Shown: piece after piece, positions 32,413 to 41,660 of the stretch
Numbering within the stretch: the stretch's first letter is position 1
Layout: the number at the start of each line of letters is the position of its first letter
Origin: JAVBLD01 sp031553705
Lineage (GTDB): Bacteria > Bacteroidota > Bacteroidia > Bacteroidales > Marinifilaceae
Assembly (NCBI GenBank): GCA_031553705.1
Contig: JAVBLD010000001.1
Location: 1-64,000 of the forward strand
DNA: 64,000 nt
Direction of reading: 5' to 3'
The notes under the pieces: model-generated
What the model was told of the DNA's origin: nothing
What the model saw: the letters and a program-made list of their open reading frames with translations, nothing else
Databases searched by the model: none
Translations under genes and position numbers: made by a program

Positions 32413-35088
32413 ATGGAAGATAACCGTCCCAATCCCGATGAATTGCTTGCTTCCCTCCAGCGAGAAGAGGAGACCCGAAGAAAGGGAAAGTTAAAGATAT
32501 TTTTCGGTATGTCGCCGGGCGTAGGAAAGACCTACACCATGCTTCAGACTGCGCAAGCCGATATGGCTAAAGGAGTACAAGTGGTAGTCGGTTATGTGGA
32601 ATCACATAGCCGACCGGAAACAAATGCTTTACTGGAAGGTCTCACTACCATTCCCCGGAAAAAGATCGAATATAAAAATACGGTACTTGAAGAGATGGAC
32701 CTGGATGCAATACTCAAAATGCATCCGTATCTGGTGCTGGTTGACGAGCTGGCGCATACCAATGCGCCGGGAAGCCGTCATGCGAAGCGCTATCAAGATA
32801 TACAGGAACTGCTCGACCATGGAATCAATGTATATACTACAGTCAACGTACAACATCTGGAAAGCCGAACCGATACGGTCACCCAAATTACAGGAATTAC
32901 CATCCGGGAGACATTCCCCGACGAAATTTTCGAAAAGGCCGATGAGATCGAACTGGTCGATATTACACCTGAAGAGCTACTGGGCCGGCTAGCCGAAGGA
33001 AAGGTATATACGGCAGAGCGTTCCAAAGAAGCGGTCAAGAATTTTTTCCGCAAGGGAAACATCACCGCCTTACGGGAAATGTCGCTCCGTATCGTAGCCG
33101 ACAGGGTAGACAAGCAACTCAAAACTTATATGCAGCGAAAGCGCATTCCCGGACCATGGAAATCAGGTATGCATCTACTGGTGCTGGTAGGTCCCAGCCC
33201 CACTTCCGCACAGCTGATCCGGTGGACAAAAACCATGGCCTTTACGATGGGGGCGGACTGGACCGCATTGCATGTGGAAACGATCCAGACGCTTAACGAA
33301 AAGGAAAAGAAACAACTAACCGACAATATCAGTCTGGTCAAGCAACTGGAAGGAGAGTTTATCACCACTTCCGGAAACGATCTGGTAGAGGCCAGTCTGG
33401 AAATTGCCCGAAAAGAAAATATCACCCATATCGTCGTCGGAAAGTCCGGAATCCACCAGAGTTTTATCCGGATGTTCAAAAAAAATAATTTCGTCCACAG
33501 ATTAATAAAAGAAAGCGGCAATATCGACATATATATACTCGGTTCGGATACTGCCATAAAATACAAACGTAAAAGCAGGCTGATCTTTCCGGAATTCACA
33601 TCTAAATCCGGAGAATATGCACTGGCTGCACTGGCTGTGATCGTCACGGCTCTTTTATGCATACCGCTGGCCAATCAGGTCGGTTATCAGTCGGTGTCAT
33701 TTATCATACTGTTTGCGCTCTCTTTTCTGGCGACATTCCTGCGCATCGGTCCGGTTCTGCTGGCTGCTTCGATAGGGGCACTGGCATGGAATTTTTGCTT
33801 TATTCCGCCACAGTTCACCCTTCATATCGATACGCCGGCAAATGCATTGACCTTTCTGATGTTTTTTATCATCGCGCTGCTTAACGGTATTCTCACGGCT
33901 AAAATCAGGAAGCAGGAACAATTGGCTGTCAGCCGGGAAAAACAGACGAACGCCCTGTTCCGGCTCACAAAAGGATTATCGAATGTTACAGATACCAAAG
34001 GGGTAATTGAAACCGGCACCGAAAATATCCGGAAATATTTCGGAGCCGATGCCTTTTTTATTCTCCAGGATGGCAATAATCACCTAACAAATAAAAAATA
34101 TCTTTCTAAAGAACAAGTCTTTTCCGAATCGGAATTGGGAATTGCCGACTGGGTATTCAGACATGTCAGAAATGCAGGTAGATTTACCGACACCCTGCCC
34201 TCCGGCGAATATACTTACTATCCACTGAAAGGCTTACGTATCAAGCCGGGAGTGGTAGCCGTGAAACAGGAAAATGCATTTACCGGTGAAACAGCTATTT
34301 TCTGGGACACTTTCCTGACACAGATCTCTCATGCCATCGAACACCAGTATCTGGGACAAGTGGCGCGTAAAACACTCCTGTTGAATGAATCGGACAGATT
34401 ATATAAAACACTCTTCAATTCGATATCACACGAATTGAGAATCCCGGTAGCCACTATCATGGGGGCTTCCGATGCACTGCTCGCTACTCACTATCCAAGC
34501 GAGATTAAAAAAGAACTTCATGAAGAAATATTCAATGCATCGAAACGTCTTAACCACCTGATCGAAAACTTATTAAACATGTCCAGGCTCGAATCGGGAA
34601 GAATTGCTGTACGGCTGGATTGGTGCGACATTCATGATTTATTTAATAAGGTAACCGAAAACTTGAAAGAAGAACTTCAACCGTTCCGTACCGACATTGT
34701 AATCCCGGATCACATGCCTTTGGTCAAGCTCGACTTTGGTTTGATGGAACAGGTTTTATATAATCTTGTATACAACTCCTGTCAACATGCTCCGGCCGGA
34801 ACAACCATCCGTATCAAAGCATTTTACGATAATAAACTGGTTATACAGGAAATGGACAGGGGACCCGGTTTTGCACCGGACATATTACCTCATGTGTTTG
34901 ACAAGTTTTACCGAGCCCAGAATGCCAAAACCGAAGGGCTAGGTCTGGGACTTTCAATTGTAAAAGGCTTTGTTATGGCTCATAAGGGTACTATATCCGC
35001 CGAGAACAGGCAAAATAGAGGCGCTATTTTCACCATACAAATACCAACCGAAATTTCATATAACGAAGAGCTGAAGATAGAAAATTAA
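32413..35088 (+). CDS. kdpD: Osmosensitive potassium-responsive sensor histidine kinase KdpD
   Basis: An 891-residue, full-length sensor kinase. It has an N-terminal KdpD domain with Walker A GMSPGVGKT (32-40) and LVDELAHTNAPGSRH, then a universal-stress-like domain (about 250-370), and four membrane helices (about 400-500). A GAF-like region follows, then the dimerisation domain with phospho-acceptor His673 (SHELRIPVAT) and the ATPase domain (NLVYNSCQHAP, GLGLGLSIVKG). His673 has the same number as in E. coli. It senses potassium and turgor and phosphorylates KdpE, whose gene starts 62 bases downstream. Confidence 0.97.
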   Translation: MEDNRPNPDELLASLQREEETRRKGKLKIFFGMSPGVGKTYTMLQTAQADMAKGVQVVVGYVESHSRPETNALLEGLTTIPRKKIEYKNTVLEEMDLDAILKMHPYLVLVDELAHTNAPGSRHAKRYQDIQELLDHGINVYTTVNVQHLESRTDTVTQITGITIRETFPDEIFEKADEIELVDITPEELLGRLAEGKVYTAERSKEAVKNFFRKGNITALREMSLRIVADRVDKQLKTYMQRKRIPGPWKSGMHLLVLVGPSPTSAQLIRWTKTMAFTMGADWTALHVETIQTLNEKEKKQLTDNISLVKQLEGEFITTSGNDLVEASLEIARKENITHIVVGKSGIHQSFIRMFKKNNFVHRLIKESGNIDIYILGSDTAIKYKRKSRLIFPEFTSKSGEYALAALAVIVTALLCIPLANQVGYQSVSFIILFALSFLATFLRIGPVLLAASIGALAWNFCFIPPQFTLHIDTPANALTFLMFFIIALLNGILTAKIRKQEQLAVSREKQTNALFRLTKGLSNVTDTKGVIETGTENIRKYFGADAFFILQDGNNHLTNKKYLSKEQVFSESELGIADWVFRHVRNAGRFTDTLPSGEYTYYPLKGLRIKPGVVAVKQENAFTGETAIFWDTFLTQISHAIEHQYLGQVARKTLLLNESDRLYKTLFNSISHELRIPVATIMGASDALLATHYPSEIKKELHEEIFNASKRLNHLIENLLNMSRLESGRIAVRLDWCDIHDLFNKVTENLKEELQPFRTDIVIPDHMPLVKLDFGLMEQVLYNLVYNSCQHAPAGTTIRIKAFYDNKLVIQEMDRGPGFAPDILPHVFDKFYRAQNAKTEGLGLGLSIVKGFVMAHKGTISAENRQNRGAIFTIQIPTEISYNEELKIEN

Positions 35089-35150
35089 GCATCCCTATTT
35101 CATAGTCTGTATATATTTTATAAATTGCTTCGTTTTTCCATACCTATAAT

Positions 35151-35834
35151 ATGAATAAAGACGGACTTATACTGATTGTCGATGACGAAGTTCCAATCCG
35201 CCGCTTGCTCACTATCACGTTAAACGCCGATGGTTATAAAACGATCGAAGCAGCCAACGGAAAAGAAGCATTGACAATGGTAGCCAATCACCATCCCGAC
35301 ATGGTGATCCTGGATTTAGGATTGCCTTATATGGATGGTATGGAGGTTCTGAAACAGCTCCGGGAATGGTATTTTAAACCCGTTCTGATGCTTTCCGTCA
35401 GTAATTCGGAAGAAGATATTATCCGGGCATTGGACTTAGGGGCCAATGATTATCTCGCAAAACCTTTCCGTACAGGCGAGTTACTTGCCCGGATACGTGT
35501 GGCGATCCGACAAAACCAGGCAAAAGAAGCACATCCTGTAATCGAAATTGCAAATCTTAAAATCGATATAATAAACCATATTGTCAAAAAGAACGATGAG
35601 ATATTGAAACTCACCTCTACTGAATTCACCTTGCTCGCCTTATTTGTACAAAAACAGGGATGTGTACTAACCCATCGATATATCCTTAAAGAAATATGGG
35701 GGCACGGTTATGTGGAACAAAGTCAATATTTAAGAGTGTTTGTAGCACAGTTAAGAAAGAAGATCGAGGAAAATCCTTCCAAACCGGCTTTATTAATTAC
35801 AGAATCGGGGATTGGATATCGATTTGGGATATAG
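35151..35834 (+). CDS. kdpE: Response regulator KdpE
   Basis: A 227-residue OmpR-family response regulator. The receiver domain (1-120) has the acidic pair Asp11/Asp12 and phospho-acceptor Asp55 (MVILDLGLPYMDG), with Lys at about 104 (LAKPF). The winged-helix DNA-binding domain (about 130-225) includes TSTEFTLLALFVQKQGCVLTHRYILKEIWG and YLRVFVAQLRKKIEE. It activates the kdp operon when potassium is low. It is the last gene of the operon, ending only 11 bases from the converging antiporter gene. Confidence 0.96.
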   Translation: MNKDGLILIVDDEVPIRRLLTITLNADGYKTIEAANGKEALTMVANHHPDMVILDLGLPYMDGMEVLKQLREWYFKPVLMLSVSNSEEDIIRALDLGANDYLAKPFRTGELLARIRVAIRQNQAKEAHPVIEIANLKIDIINHIVKKNDEILKLTSTEFTLLALFVQKQGCVLTHRYILKEIWGHGYVEQSQYLRVFVAQLRKKIEENPSKPALLITESGIGYRFGI

Positions 35835-35845
35835 ATCAAAAAATG

Positions 35846-38083
35846 TCACGATAATAACTTCAGAATATTATCTTTTTCTCCGGCCACCCATACCAAATCG
35901 CCTTCCTGGAATACGATCGATTTCGGAGGACTCATCATGGCGACTTTGCCTCGTTCGACACCCACCAACAGGCAATTGACTTTTGCGAACCCCGCCGTAG
36001 AGATATCACAACCGATCAAAGATGAACCAGGTTCGACAATAAATGAAAACAGTGTCACCTCCTGCGTTGTATCAGGGTTTATATCCTGTGCCGGCTCGGC
36101 TTCCGAGACAAACAGCGCCAACTGGTCGTCAGTACCTACCACCACTAACTTATCATACGGGTAAAGATGTTCCTTGCTATCCGGGATATTGATTTGCCGG
36201 CAACCACGGTATATTTTTACGATACTGATTCCGCATTTATTTCTAAGATCCAACTCTGCTAAAGTTTTACCGATATAAGGGGAGTTGGGCGAAACAACCA
36301 CCGAAGAGAGGTGGATATTTTTATTCTCAAGTATAGATTTAAAAATATTACGTAACGGGGTCTTTTTCCGTTTCTCCACTTCACGGATATTGAAATTAAC
36401 CAAAAAATACTCTTCGATCCGGGGATATTGATTGAATAAGGTCCGTAATAAAAAAATCAATGCCACTAAAGGTAGAGCGATAATCACCCCGACATATCCC
36501 GCTGTAGGAAACAAACCTATAACGACTATAGAAACAAATAGAATGGCTAAAAAAATCCGGAATAGTACTAACGACACTAATCGTCCTTTATTATAGCGTG
36601 CATCGCGCCATAAACGGTCAAAAAGTTCGGGAGAATTGCTTTTGTTCAATATCAATGCACGCACGAAAGGAGCCATCAGCAGCAATGTGATAAATGCGGT
36701 CAGTAGCTTACCCCAGGCACCGGCCAGCATACCGGAAAGCGCCGGATCGATTCCCCTGAACGATAGAAGAATGATACCGGTCAATACCACCGAAATCATC
36801 AGTATATTGACCATATACTGCTTAAGTAGCTTTTTCCATTCGGTTTCGCGGTTTACCGTTTTATTCCCCGAAGCATAATGATCGAGAAAAATGACAAACG
36901 GTGCCGGTAATATCCTATACAGCCAATCGGCAAAAGGTCCCGATAGCTGGATCATATAAGGCGTAGTAAAAGTAGTAACTACTGATACCGCTACAATGAC
37001 CGGGTAAACAAAAACATCCAATACATTGAGACTCACACCTAGCGCTGCGATAATAAAGGCAAACTCGCCGATCTGCGCCAAACTGAAACCGGACTGAACG
37101 GAAACTTTAAGCTGTTGCCCTGATAATAACACACCCAAAGAGGAGAAAAAAGCTTTTCCGAAAAGCGCCGTCAAAGTGATTATTACTACAGGCACTATAT
37201 ATTCCGCCAAGATGGCGGGATCAACCATCATCCCTACCGATACAAAAAAAACCGCCCCAAACAGGTTTTTTACCGGCGTAACAATATGTTCGATATGTTC
37301 TGCCTCAACTGTCTCAGCAAGAATGGAACCCATTATAAAAGCGCCTAAAGCAGCCGAGAAACCGGTCTGGGTAGCCACCACCACCATTCCCAGGCATAAG
37401 CCAAGCGAAATGATCAGCAGTGTCTCGTCATTCATCAGCTTTTTGACTTTTTTAAGGAACGTGGGCAACAAGAAGATACCGATAAGAAACCACAATATAA
37501 GAAAAAAAACAACCTTCAATATGCTACCGAGCATCGCCTCTCCTCCAAACTGACTACTCACAGCCAACGTAGATAATATAACCATCATTATAATAGCCGC
37601 CAGATCCTCTACAACCAATACACCGAAAACAATACCGGTAAATTTTTGTTTACGCAGGTTCAAATCATCAAAAGCTTTGATAATGATAGTCGTGGACGAC
37701 ATCGATAGCATTCCCCCCAAGAAAATGCCGTTCATCGGCGACCAGCCCAATAAGGTTCCTACCGCAAACCCGACAAAGAGCATCGTAATAATCTCCGTCA
37801 TAGCAGCAATAAAAGCTGTCCCTCCCACATGCATTAGTTTTTTAAAACTGAATTCCAGCCCCAATGAAAACAACAGGAATACCACTCCTATCTCCGCCCA
37901 GATATTGATATCGGCTAGGTAGGTAACCGTGGGCAATAAATCGAAGTATGGGCCGGCCAGCAATCCCGCTACAATATAACCGAGGACCAATGGCTGTTTC
38001 AACCACTTGAAAATAAGGGTCATGATTCCTGCAGAAATCAGAATTAGCGCCAAATCGGTCATCAAATGCGGCAAATGTGGCAT
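35846..38083 (-). CDS. KefB-like cation:proton antiporter with C-terminal TrkA-C (RCK) domains
   Basis: A 745-residue member of the CPA2 monovalent cation/proton antiporter family. The membrane part (about 1-560, including 12-14 helices, with GYIVAGLLAGPYF, FLLFSLGLEFSFKK and GFSAALGAFIMGSILAET) belongs to the Na_H_Exchanger family. The C-terminus (about 590-745) has two TrkA-C-type ligand-binding repeats (NSPYIGKTLAELDLRNKCGISIVKI and VEPGSSLIGCDISTAGF). It likely exports potassium or sodium in exchange for protons and is gated by a ligand. It converges directly on kdpE, so potassium import and probable export genes are neighbours. Ion preference cannot be read from the sequence. Confidence 0.9.
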   Translation of the reverse strand: MPHLPHLMTDLALILISAGIMTLIFKWLKQPLVLGYIVAGLLAGPYFDLLPTVTYLADINIWAEIGVVFLLFSLGLEFSFKKLMHVGGTAFIAAMTEIITMLFVGFAVGTLLGWSPMNGIFLGGMLSMSSTTIIIKAFDDLNLRKQKFTGIVFGVLVVEDLAAIIMMVILSTLAVSSQFGGEAMLGSILKVVFFLILWFLIGIFLLPTFLKKVKKLMNDETLLIISLGLCLGMVVVATQTGFSAALGAFIMGSILAETVEAEHIEHIVTPVKNLFGAVFFVSVGMMVDPAILAEYIVPVVIITLTALFGKAFFSSLGVLLSGQQLKVSVQSGFSLAQIGEFAFIIAALGVSLNVLDVFVYPVIVAVSVVTTFTTPYMIQLSGPFADWLYRILPAPFVIFLDHYASGNKTVNRETEWKKLLKQYMVNILMISVVLTGIILLSFRGIDPALSGMLAGAWGKLLTAFITLLLMAPFVRALILNKSNSPELFDRLWRDARYNKGRLVSLVLFRIFLAILFVSIVVIGLFPTAGYVGVIIALPLVALIFLLRTLFNQYPRIEEYFLVNFNIREVEKRKKTPLRNIFKSILENKNIHLSSVVVSPNSPYIGKTLAELDLRNKCGISIVKIYRGCRQINIPDSKEHLYPYDKLVVVGTDDQLALFVSEAEPAQDINPDTTQEVTLFSFIVEPGSSLIGCDISTAGFAKVNCLLVGVERGKVAMMSPPKSIVFQEGDLVWVAGEKDNILKLLS

Positions 38084-38311
38084 ATATCTATTTATCCGTT
38101 TGAATTACTGTCATAATATTCCGGATATACGACCCTAGACCGATTTATGTTTGTTGTAACATCCCGGATAAATGATGAGAATATTGGAAAACGATAAATT
38201 TAAACAACTCCTTTCCTCAAAAGAATTATAAAGAAAAAGAGCAATAACTTTTATCTTCAGTAACAGCCGTTTTTAGATATTCTCCGGCATACATATAAGT
38301 GATTCCCAAAA

Positions 38312-39841
38312 TCACTCCCACTCGATTGTGGCAGGCGGTTTGGAACTGATATCGTACACAACACGGTTGATACCCCGGACATGGTTAATAATCCGGTTAG
38401 ATACCTTCGCAAGGAACGGATAAGGCAAGTGGCACCAATCTGCCGTCATACCGTCTGTCGATTCGACAGCCCTCAATGCCACAACATTTTCATAGGTACG
38501 TTCGTCACCCATTACCCCGACACTCTGTACCGGCAGTAAAATAACTCCCGCCTGCCATACCTTTTCGTACAAGCCTTCGTCTTGGAGCATCGAAATAAAA
38601 ATATGATCGGCTTCTTGCAACAAACGAACTTTTTCCTTGGTAATATCGCCCAGGATACGAATTGCCAAACCCGGCCCCGGAAACGGATGGCGTTGTAAAA
38701 ATTTCTCCGCCAATCCCAGACTCTTCCCGACCCGTCTCACCTCATCCTTAAACAGAAGTCGCAATGGTTCTACCAACTTCAACTTCATATAGTCCGGAAG
38801 TCCGCCGACATTGTGATGTGATTTAATAGTTTGAGACGGACCGTTTACCGACAGCGATTCAATCACATCCGGGTAGATAGTACCTTGCCCCAACCATTTG
38901 GCATCTTTTATCTTATGAGCCTCCTGATCAAAAACATCTATAAACGTGTTACCGATGATCTTACGTTTCTTTTCCGGGTCGGCCACTCCAGCCAACCTTT
39001 CCATAAACAGATCCTCTGCTTCCACTCCGATCACATTCAATCCAAGTTCTTTATAATTTTCAAGTACCGTTTTGAACTCATCTTTCCGCAACAACCCATT
39101 ATCTACAAAAATGCAAGTCAGATGTGTTCCAATTGCCCGGAGCAGTAACACCGCAGCAACCGTAGAATCTACTCCCCCCGAAAGCCCCAGGATTACCCGG
39201 TCGTCTCCAAGTTTTTGTTTCAGCTCCGCAACAGTAGTTTCAATAAAAGACGCTGGTGTCCAATCCTGTTTGCAACCACAAATGTTTACAACAAAATTTT
39301 TCAACAACTGCAATCCTTCGGTACTATGATATACTTCCGGATGAAATTGTATTCCATAAGTGGTCTCTTTTTCCACCTTAAATGCAGCATATTCCACATC
39401 TTTAGTACTGGCTAGCGTTTTGCAATCGACCGGTAGCCTCTCGATCGTATCGCCGTGAGACATCCACACCTGTGAATAACCGCTTATATTTTGAAAGAGT
39501 TTGCTCTGTTGATCTATATATGTCAGATTGGCCCTTCCGTATTCCCTTTTATTGGAAGACATTACTTCGCCACCATAGTTGTGAGCCAGATATTGTGCGC
39601 CGAAACATACTCCAAGTAACGGCAATTTTTCCTTGATTTGCGACAAATCAGGCTTAGGTGCTTTTTCATCTCTTACCGAAAAAGGACTCCCCGAAAGAAT
39701 CACGCCTTTTATCGAGGCATCCAAGGCCGGATAATGATTATAAGGATATATTTCACAATATACATTCAACTCTCTGACTCTTCTTGCAATCAACTGCGTA
39801 TATTGCGAGCCGAAATCCAATATTAATATTTTCTCCTGCAT
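38312..39841 (-). CDS. guaA: GMP synthase (glutamine-hydrolysing)
   Basis: A 509-residue enzyme that converts XMP to GMP in purine synthesis. Domains are the glutamine amidotransferase (about 1-190: FGSQYTQLIARRVREL, catalytic Cys in GVCFGAQYLA, His/Glu in FHPEVYHS), the ATP-pyrophosphatase domain with P-loop GLSGGVDST, and a C-terminal dimerisation domain ending PPATIEWE. The ATG at 39943 is ignored, as the family starts at MQEKILILDFGSQ (39841). Length is standard. A full -7 element TATCTTTG (minus strand, 39967-39960) lies 119 bases upstream. Confidence 0.97.
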   Translation of the reverse strand: MQEKILILDFGSQYTQLIARRVRELNVYCEIYPYNHYPALDASIKGVILSGSPFSVRDEKAPKPDLSQIKEKLPLLGVCFGAQYLAHNYGGEVMSSNKREYGRANLTYIDQQSKLFQNISGYSQVWMSHGDTIERLPVDCKTLASTKDVEYAAFKVEKETTYGIQFHPEVYHSTEGLQLLKNFVVNICGCKQDWTPASFIETTVAELKQKLGDDRVILGLSGGVDSTVAAVLLLRAIGTHLTCIFVDNGLLRKDEFKTVLENYKELGLNVIGVEAEDLFMERLAGVADPEKKRKIIGNTFIDVFDQEAHKIKDAKWLGQGTIYPDVIESLSVNGPSQTIKSHHNVGGLPDYMKLKLVEPLRLLFKDEVRRVGKSLGLAEKFLQRHPFPGPGLAIRILGDITKEKVRLLQEADHIFISMLQDEGLYEKVWQAGVILLPVQSVGVMGDERTYENVVALRAVESTDGMTADWCHLPYPFLAKVSNRIINHVRGINRVVYDISSKPPATIEWE

Positions 39842-39959
39842 TTTTTTATTTTGATTCTGTATATACCGTTTTTTTTTAACCCTTTCATCCTGCGAACCAC
39901 ATTGCACTCCCTCTGCCAGCACATTAGTGATTTTCCGGATCACCCCACAGTTGCAAACG

Positions 39960-39967
39960 CAAAGATA
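39960..39967 (-). promoter_or_regulatory. -7 element upstream of guaA
   Basis: Minus strand TATCTTTG, a full match to TAnnTTTG, with a leader of about 110 bases before the guaA start. No TTTG at -33. A long leader would allow for RNA regulation, but no riboswitch is recognised. Confidence 0.4.
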
Positions 39968-40074
39968 ACTTTTTCCATCAAGAATGAAAGACAGAAAACT
40001 TCAAAATATAAAAAAGCGTATCTTATACAATATGAGGGATAAACGAACTAAAAAAATTGTATGCAAAAAAATAA

Positions 40075-40350
40075 TCATTTTTATTTATTGCAATTTCAAC
40101 ATTTTTTTTCCAAACAAATGAAAACATCCAAATAACAACCTTCGTTTGGGAAAAAAATGCCGGTTCGAACGAAAGTAAAGTGGAATTTACGGCAGATCCC
40201 ACAAGTGTCAGGCTTAAGGGCATCCTGACCGGGCTAACCATGCAATCCGCCCTACAGGAGACCGGAATATGGATGCTGATCCTTGTCGAAAATAATATGG
40301 TCGGCGAAGGTTATAACGGAGGCCTCTCACTAACAGTCACATTGAAGTAA
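40075..40350 (+). pseudogene. Small secreted-protein-like reading frame without start codon
   Basis: The frame from 40075 to the stop at 40348-40350 is open for 91 codons and has gene-like codon use. It starts with a hydrophobic stretch like a signal peptide (FLFIAISTFFF) followed by NENIQITTFVWEKNAGSNES and a beta-rich rest ending GLSLTVTLK. There is no ATG, GTG or TTG at the front. A stop codon, TAA at 40072-40074, lies directly before the hydrophobic part, and the nearest ATG (40061) is in a different frame. A start lost by mutation near the run of seven A (40065-40071), or a frameshift in the run of eight T (40102-40109), would explain it. The rest of the 681-base gap (39842-40522) holds the guaA and PUR promoters. 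No family is recognised. Confidence 0.45.
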
Positions 40351-40478
40351 TTATATATTATTATTAAGTAACATAAAACAAAATAATATAGAAAGTCCTT
40401 GTAATTTTCGCATTCCGTACCGCCTGGAGACATCATTTAAAAAAAAACAAAAAACTGTAATTAACATTGTTTTTTTTA

Positions 40479-40486
40479 TTATATTT
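40479..40486 (+). promoter_or_regulatory. -7 element of the PUR-like gene
   Basis: TATATTTG, a full match to TAnnTTTG, 37 bases before the start at 40523. No TTTG at the -33 distance. Confidence 0.45.
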
Positions 40487-40522
40487 GATGCGCAAAGTTT
40501 AATTAAAAATTCTAAAGCAAAA

Positions 40523-40870
40523 ATGGAAGGATACGAAAAAAAAGAAGGAACGGAAAATGATCGCGAAGAGATTTTTTCCAAGTCAGTGAGAGCAGGGAAA
40601 AGAACCTATTTTTTCGACGTGAAAGCGACTCGGAATAATGATTACTATCTGACAATTACAGAAAGTAAAAAGAAATTCGATGATAACGGCGCTCAAAACT
40701 TCGAAAAACATAAAATCTTTTTGTATAAGGAGGATTTTGACAAATTCTCTGAAGGTTTGGATGAAGTGGTTACCTATATCAAAGCTATACTTAACAGCGA
40801 AGTTCCACAACCGATCAAAGAGACAGCAACTGCATCAAATGAGTTCGATGTTGATTTCGATACGATTTAA
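40523..40870 (+). CDS. PUR-alpha-like (DUF3276) nucleic-acid-binding protein
   Basis: A 115-residue protein of the DUF3276/PUR family, bacterial relatives of eukaryotic PUR-alpha that bind single-stranded DNA and RNA. Visible are the signature IFSKSVRAGKRTYFFDVKAT, NDYYLTITESKK and HKIFLYKEDFDKFSEGLDEVVTYIK, giving one PUR repeat (about residues 17-90). The C-terminus is acidic. Such genes are nearly universal and single in Bacteroidetes, with a probable role in RNA metabolism that is not established. It ends in a strong terminator shared with the converging tcdA gene. Confidence 0.86.
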   Translation: MEGYEKKEGTENDREEIFSKSVRAGKRTYFFDVKATRNNDYYLTITESKKKFDDNGAQNFEKHKIFLYKEDFDKFSEGLDEVVTYIKAILNSEVPQPIKETATASNEFDVDFDTI

Positions 40871-40890
40871 TTAGTTGATATACACTACGA

Positions 40891-40927
40891 ACACAGAGAC
40901 TGCCTATTTTTTAGGCAGTCTCTGTGT
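40891..40927. terminator. Bidirectional terminator inside the 3' end of tcdA
   Basis: A perfect 16-bp stem (40891-40906 with 40912-40927) around TTTTT. On the plus strand it terminates the PUR-like gene. The right arm codes for the last residues and the stop (TAA at 40913-40911) of tcdA on the minus strand. Confidence 0.85.
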
Positions 40928-41636
40928 TTATAATATCCCGGATAACTACGGAAGCTATAAAACATCCGAAAACCGGAGGCATATACGAGATGGTCCCCAC
41001 GTTCGATTTCTTATTCTGACTCTCTGCCAGTACAATAGCATCAGGATTAACAAATTCGGACGAAAAAACGACTTTTACTCCTTGATACACGCCCAATTTA
41101 TGCAACCGCTTCCGCAGCATCCGCGCCAGATTGCAGTTATAACTTTTAGAAATATCATTCACCTCTATCTTTGAGGGATCAAGCTTACCGCCAGCTCCCA
41201 TAGAACTGACAACAGGCAGTCCTTTCTTTACACTATGGTATATCAAAAAAATCTTAGGAGCCAACGTATCAATCGCATCCACCACGTAATCATATCTTGC
41301 CCTGTCCAATAGCTCTGTCATCCGGTCGTCTTTTATAAAATCATTGATCACATGTAATTTTATATCAGGGTTGATATCCCGAAAACGGGCCGCCATCAGT
41401 TCTGCTTTCGGCCTACCGATATTACTGTCCAAAGCCGGAAGCTGGCGATTCTTATTCGATATCTCGACGACATCTCCGTCAATGATTGTCATTTCGCCGA
41501 CTCCTGCCCGGCATAACTGTTCGGCAGCATAAGCTCCCACTCCGCCAAGGCCTGCTACTAAAACATGGGCTTTTTGCAGCTTTGACAATTTTTCCTTTCC
41601 CAAAAGTAATTCGGTTCTATCCAACCAATTGCTCAT
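40911..41636 (-). CDS. tcdA: tRNA threonylcarbamoyladenosine dehydratase
   Basis: A 241-residue TcdA (CsdL/YgdL) protein of the E1-like ThiF/MoeB fold. It uses ATP to cyclise t6A at position 37 of tRNAs to ct6A. Recognisable are the nucleotide-binding loop VLVAGLGGVGAYAAEQLCRAGVGE, the IDGDVVEISNKNRQ strand and VVDAIDTLAPK, and the Cys region MGAGGKLDP. Length is typical (about 250). It is co-oriented with tatD, which lies 24 bases upstream, so they are probably one operon. Confidence 0.92.
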   Translation of the reverse strand: MSNWLDRTELLLGKEKLSKLQKAHVLVAGLGGVGAYAAEQLCRAGVGEMTIIDGDVVEISNKNRQLPALDSNIGRPKAELMAARFRDINPDIKLHVINDFIKDDRMTELLDRARYDYVVDAIDTLAPKIFLIYHSVKKGLPVVSSMGAGGKLDPSKIEVNDISKSYNCNLARMLRKRLHKLGVYQGVKVVFSSEFVNPDAIVLAESQNKKSNVGTISYMPPVFGCFIASVVIRDIINTETA

Positions 41637-41660
41637 AATAATCGCCGATAAAAATATATT

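Noticed and set aside
38084..38311. 228-base gap between the antiporter gene and guaA
   Set aside because: No gene, hairpin terminator or promoter could be supported there.
40351..40581. Minus-strand frame upstream of the PUR-like gene
   Set aside because: Overlaps the promoter and start of a conserved gene; no family likeness.
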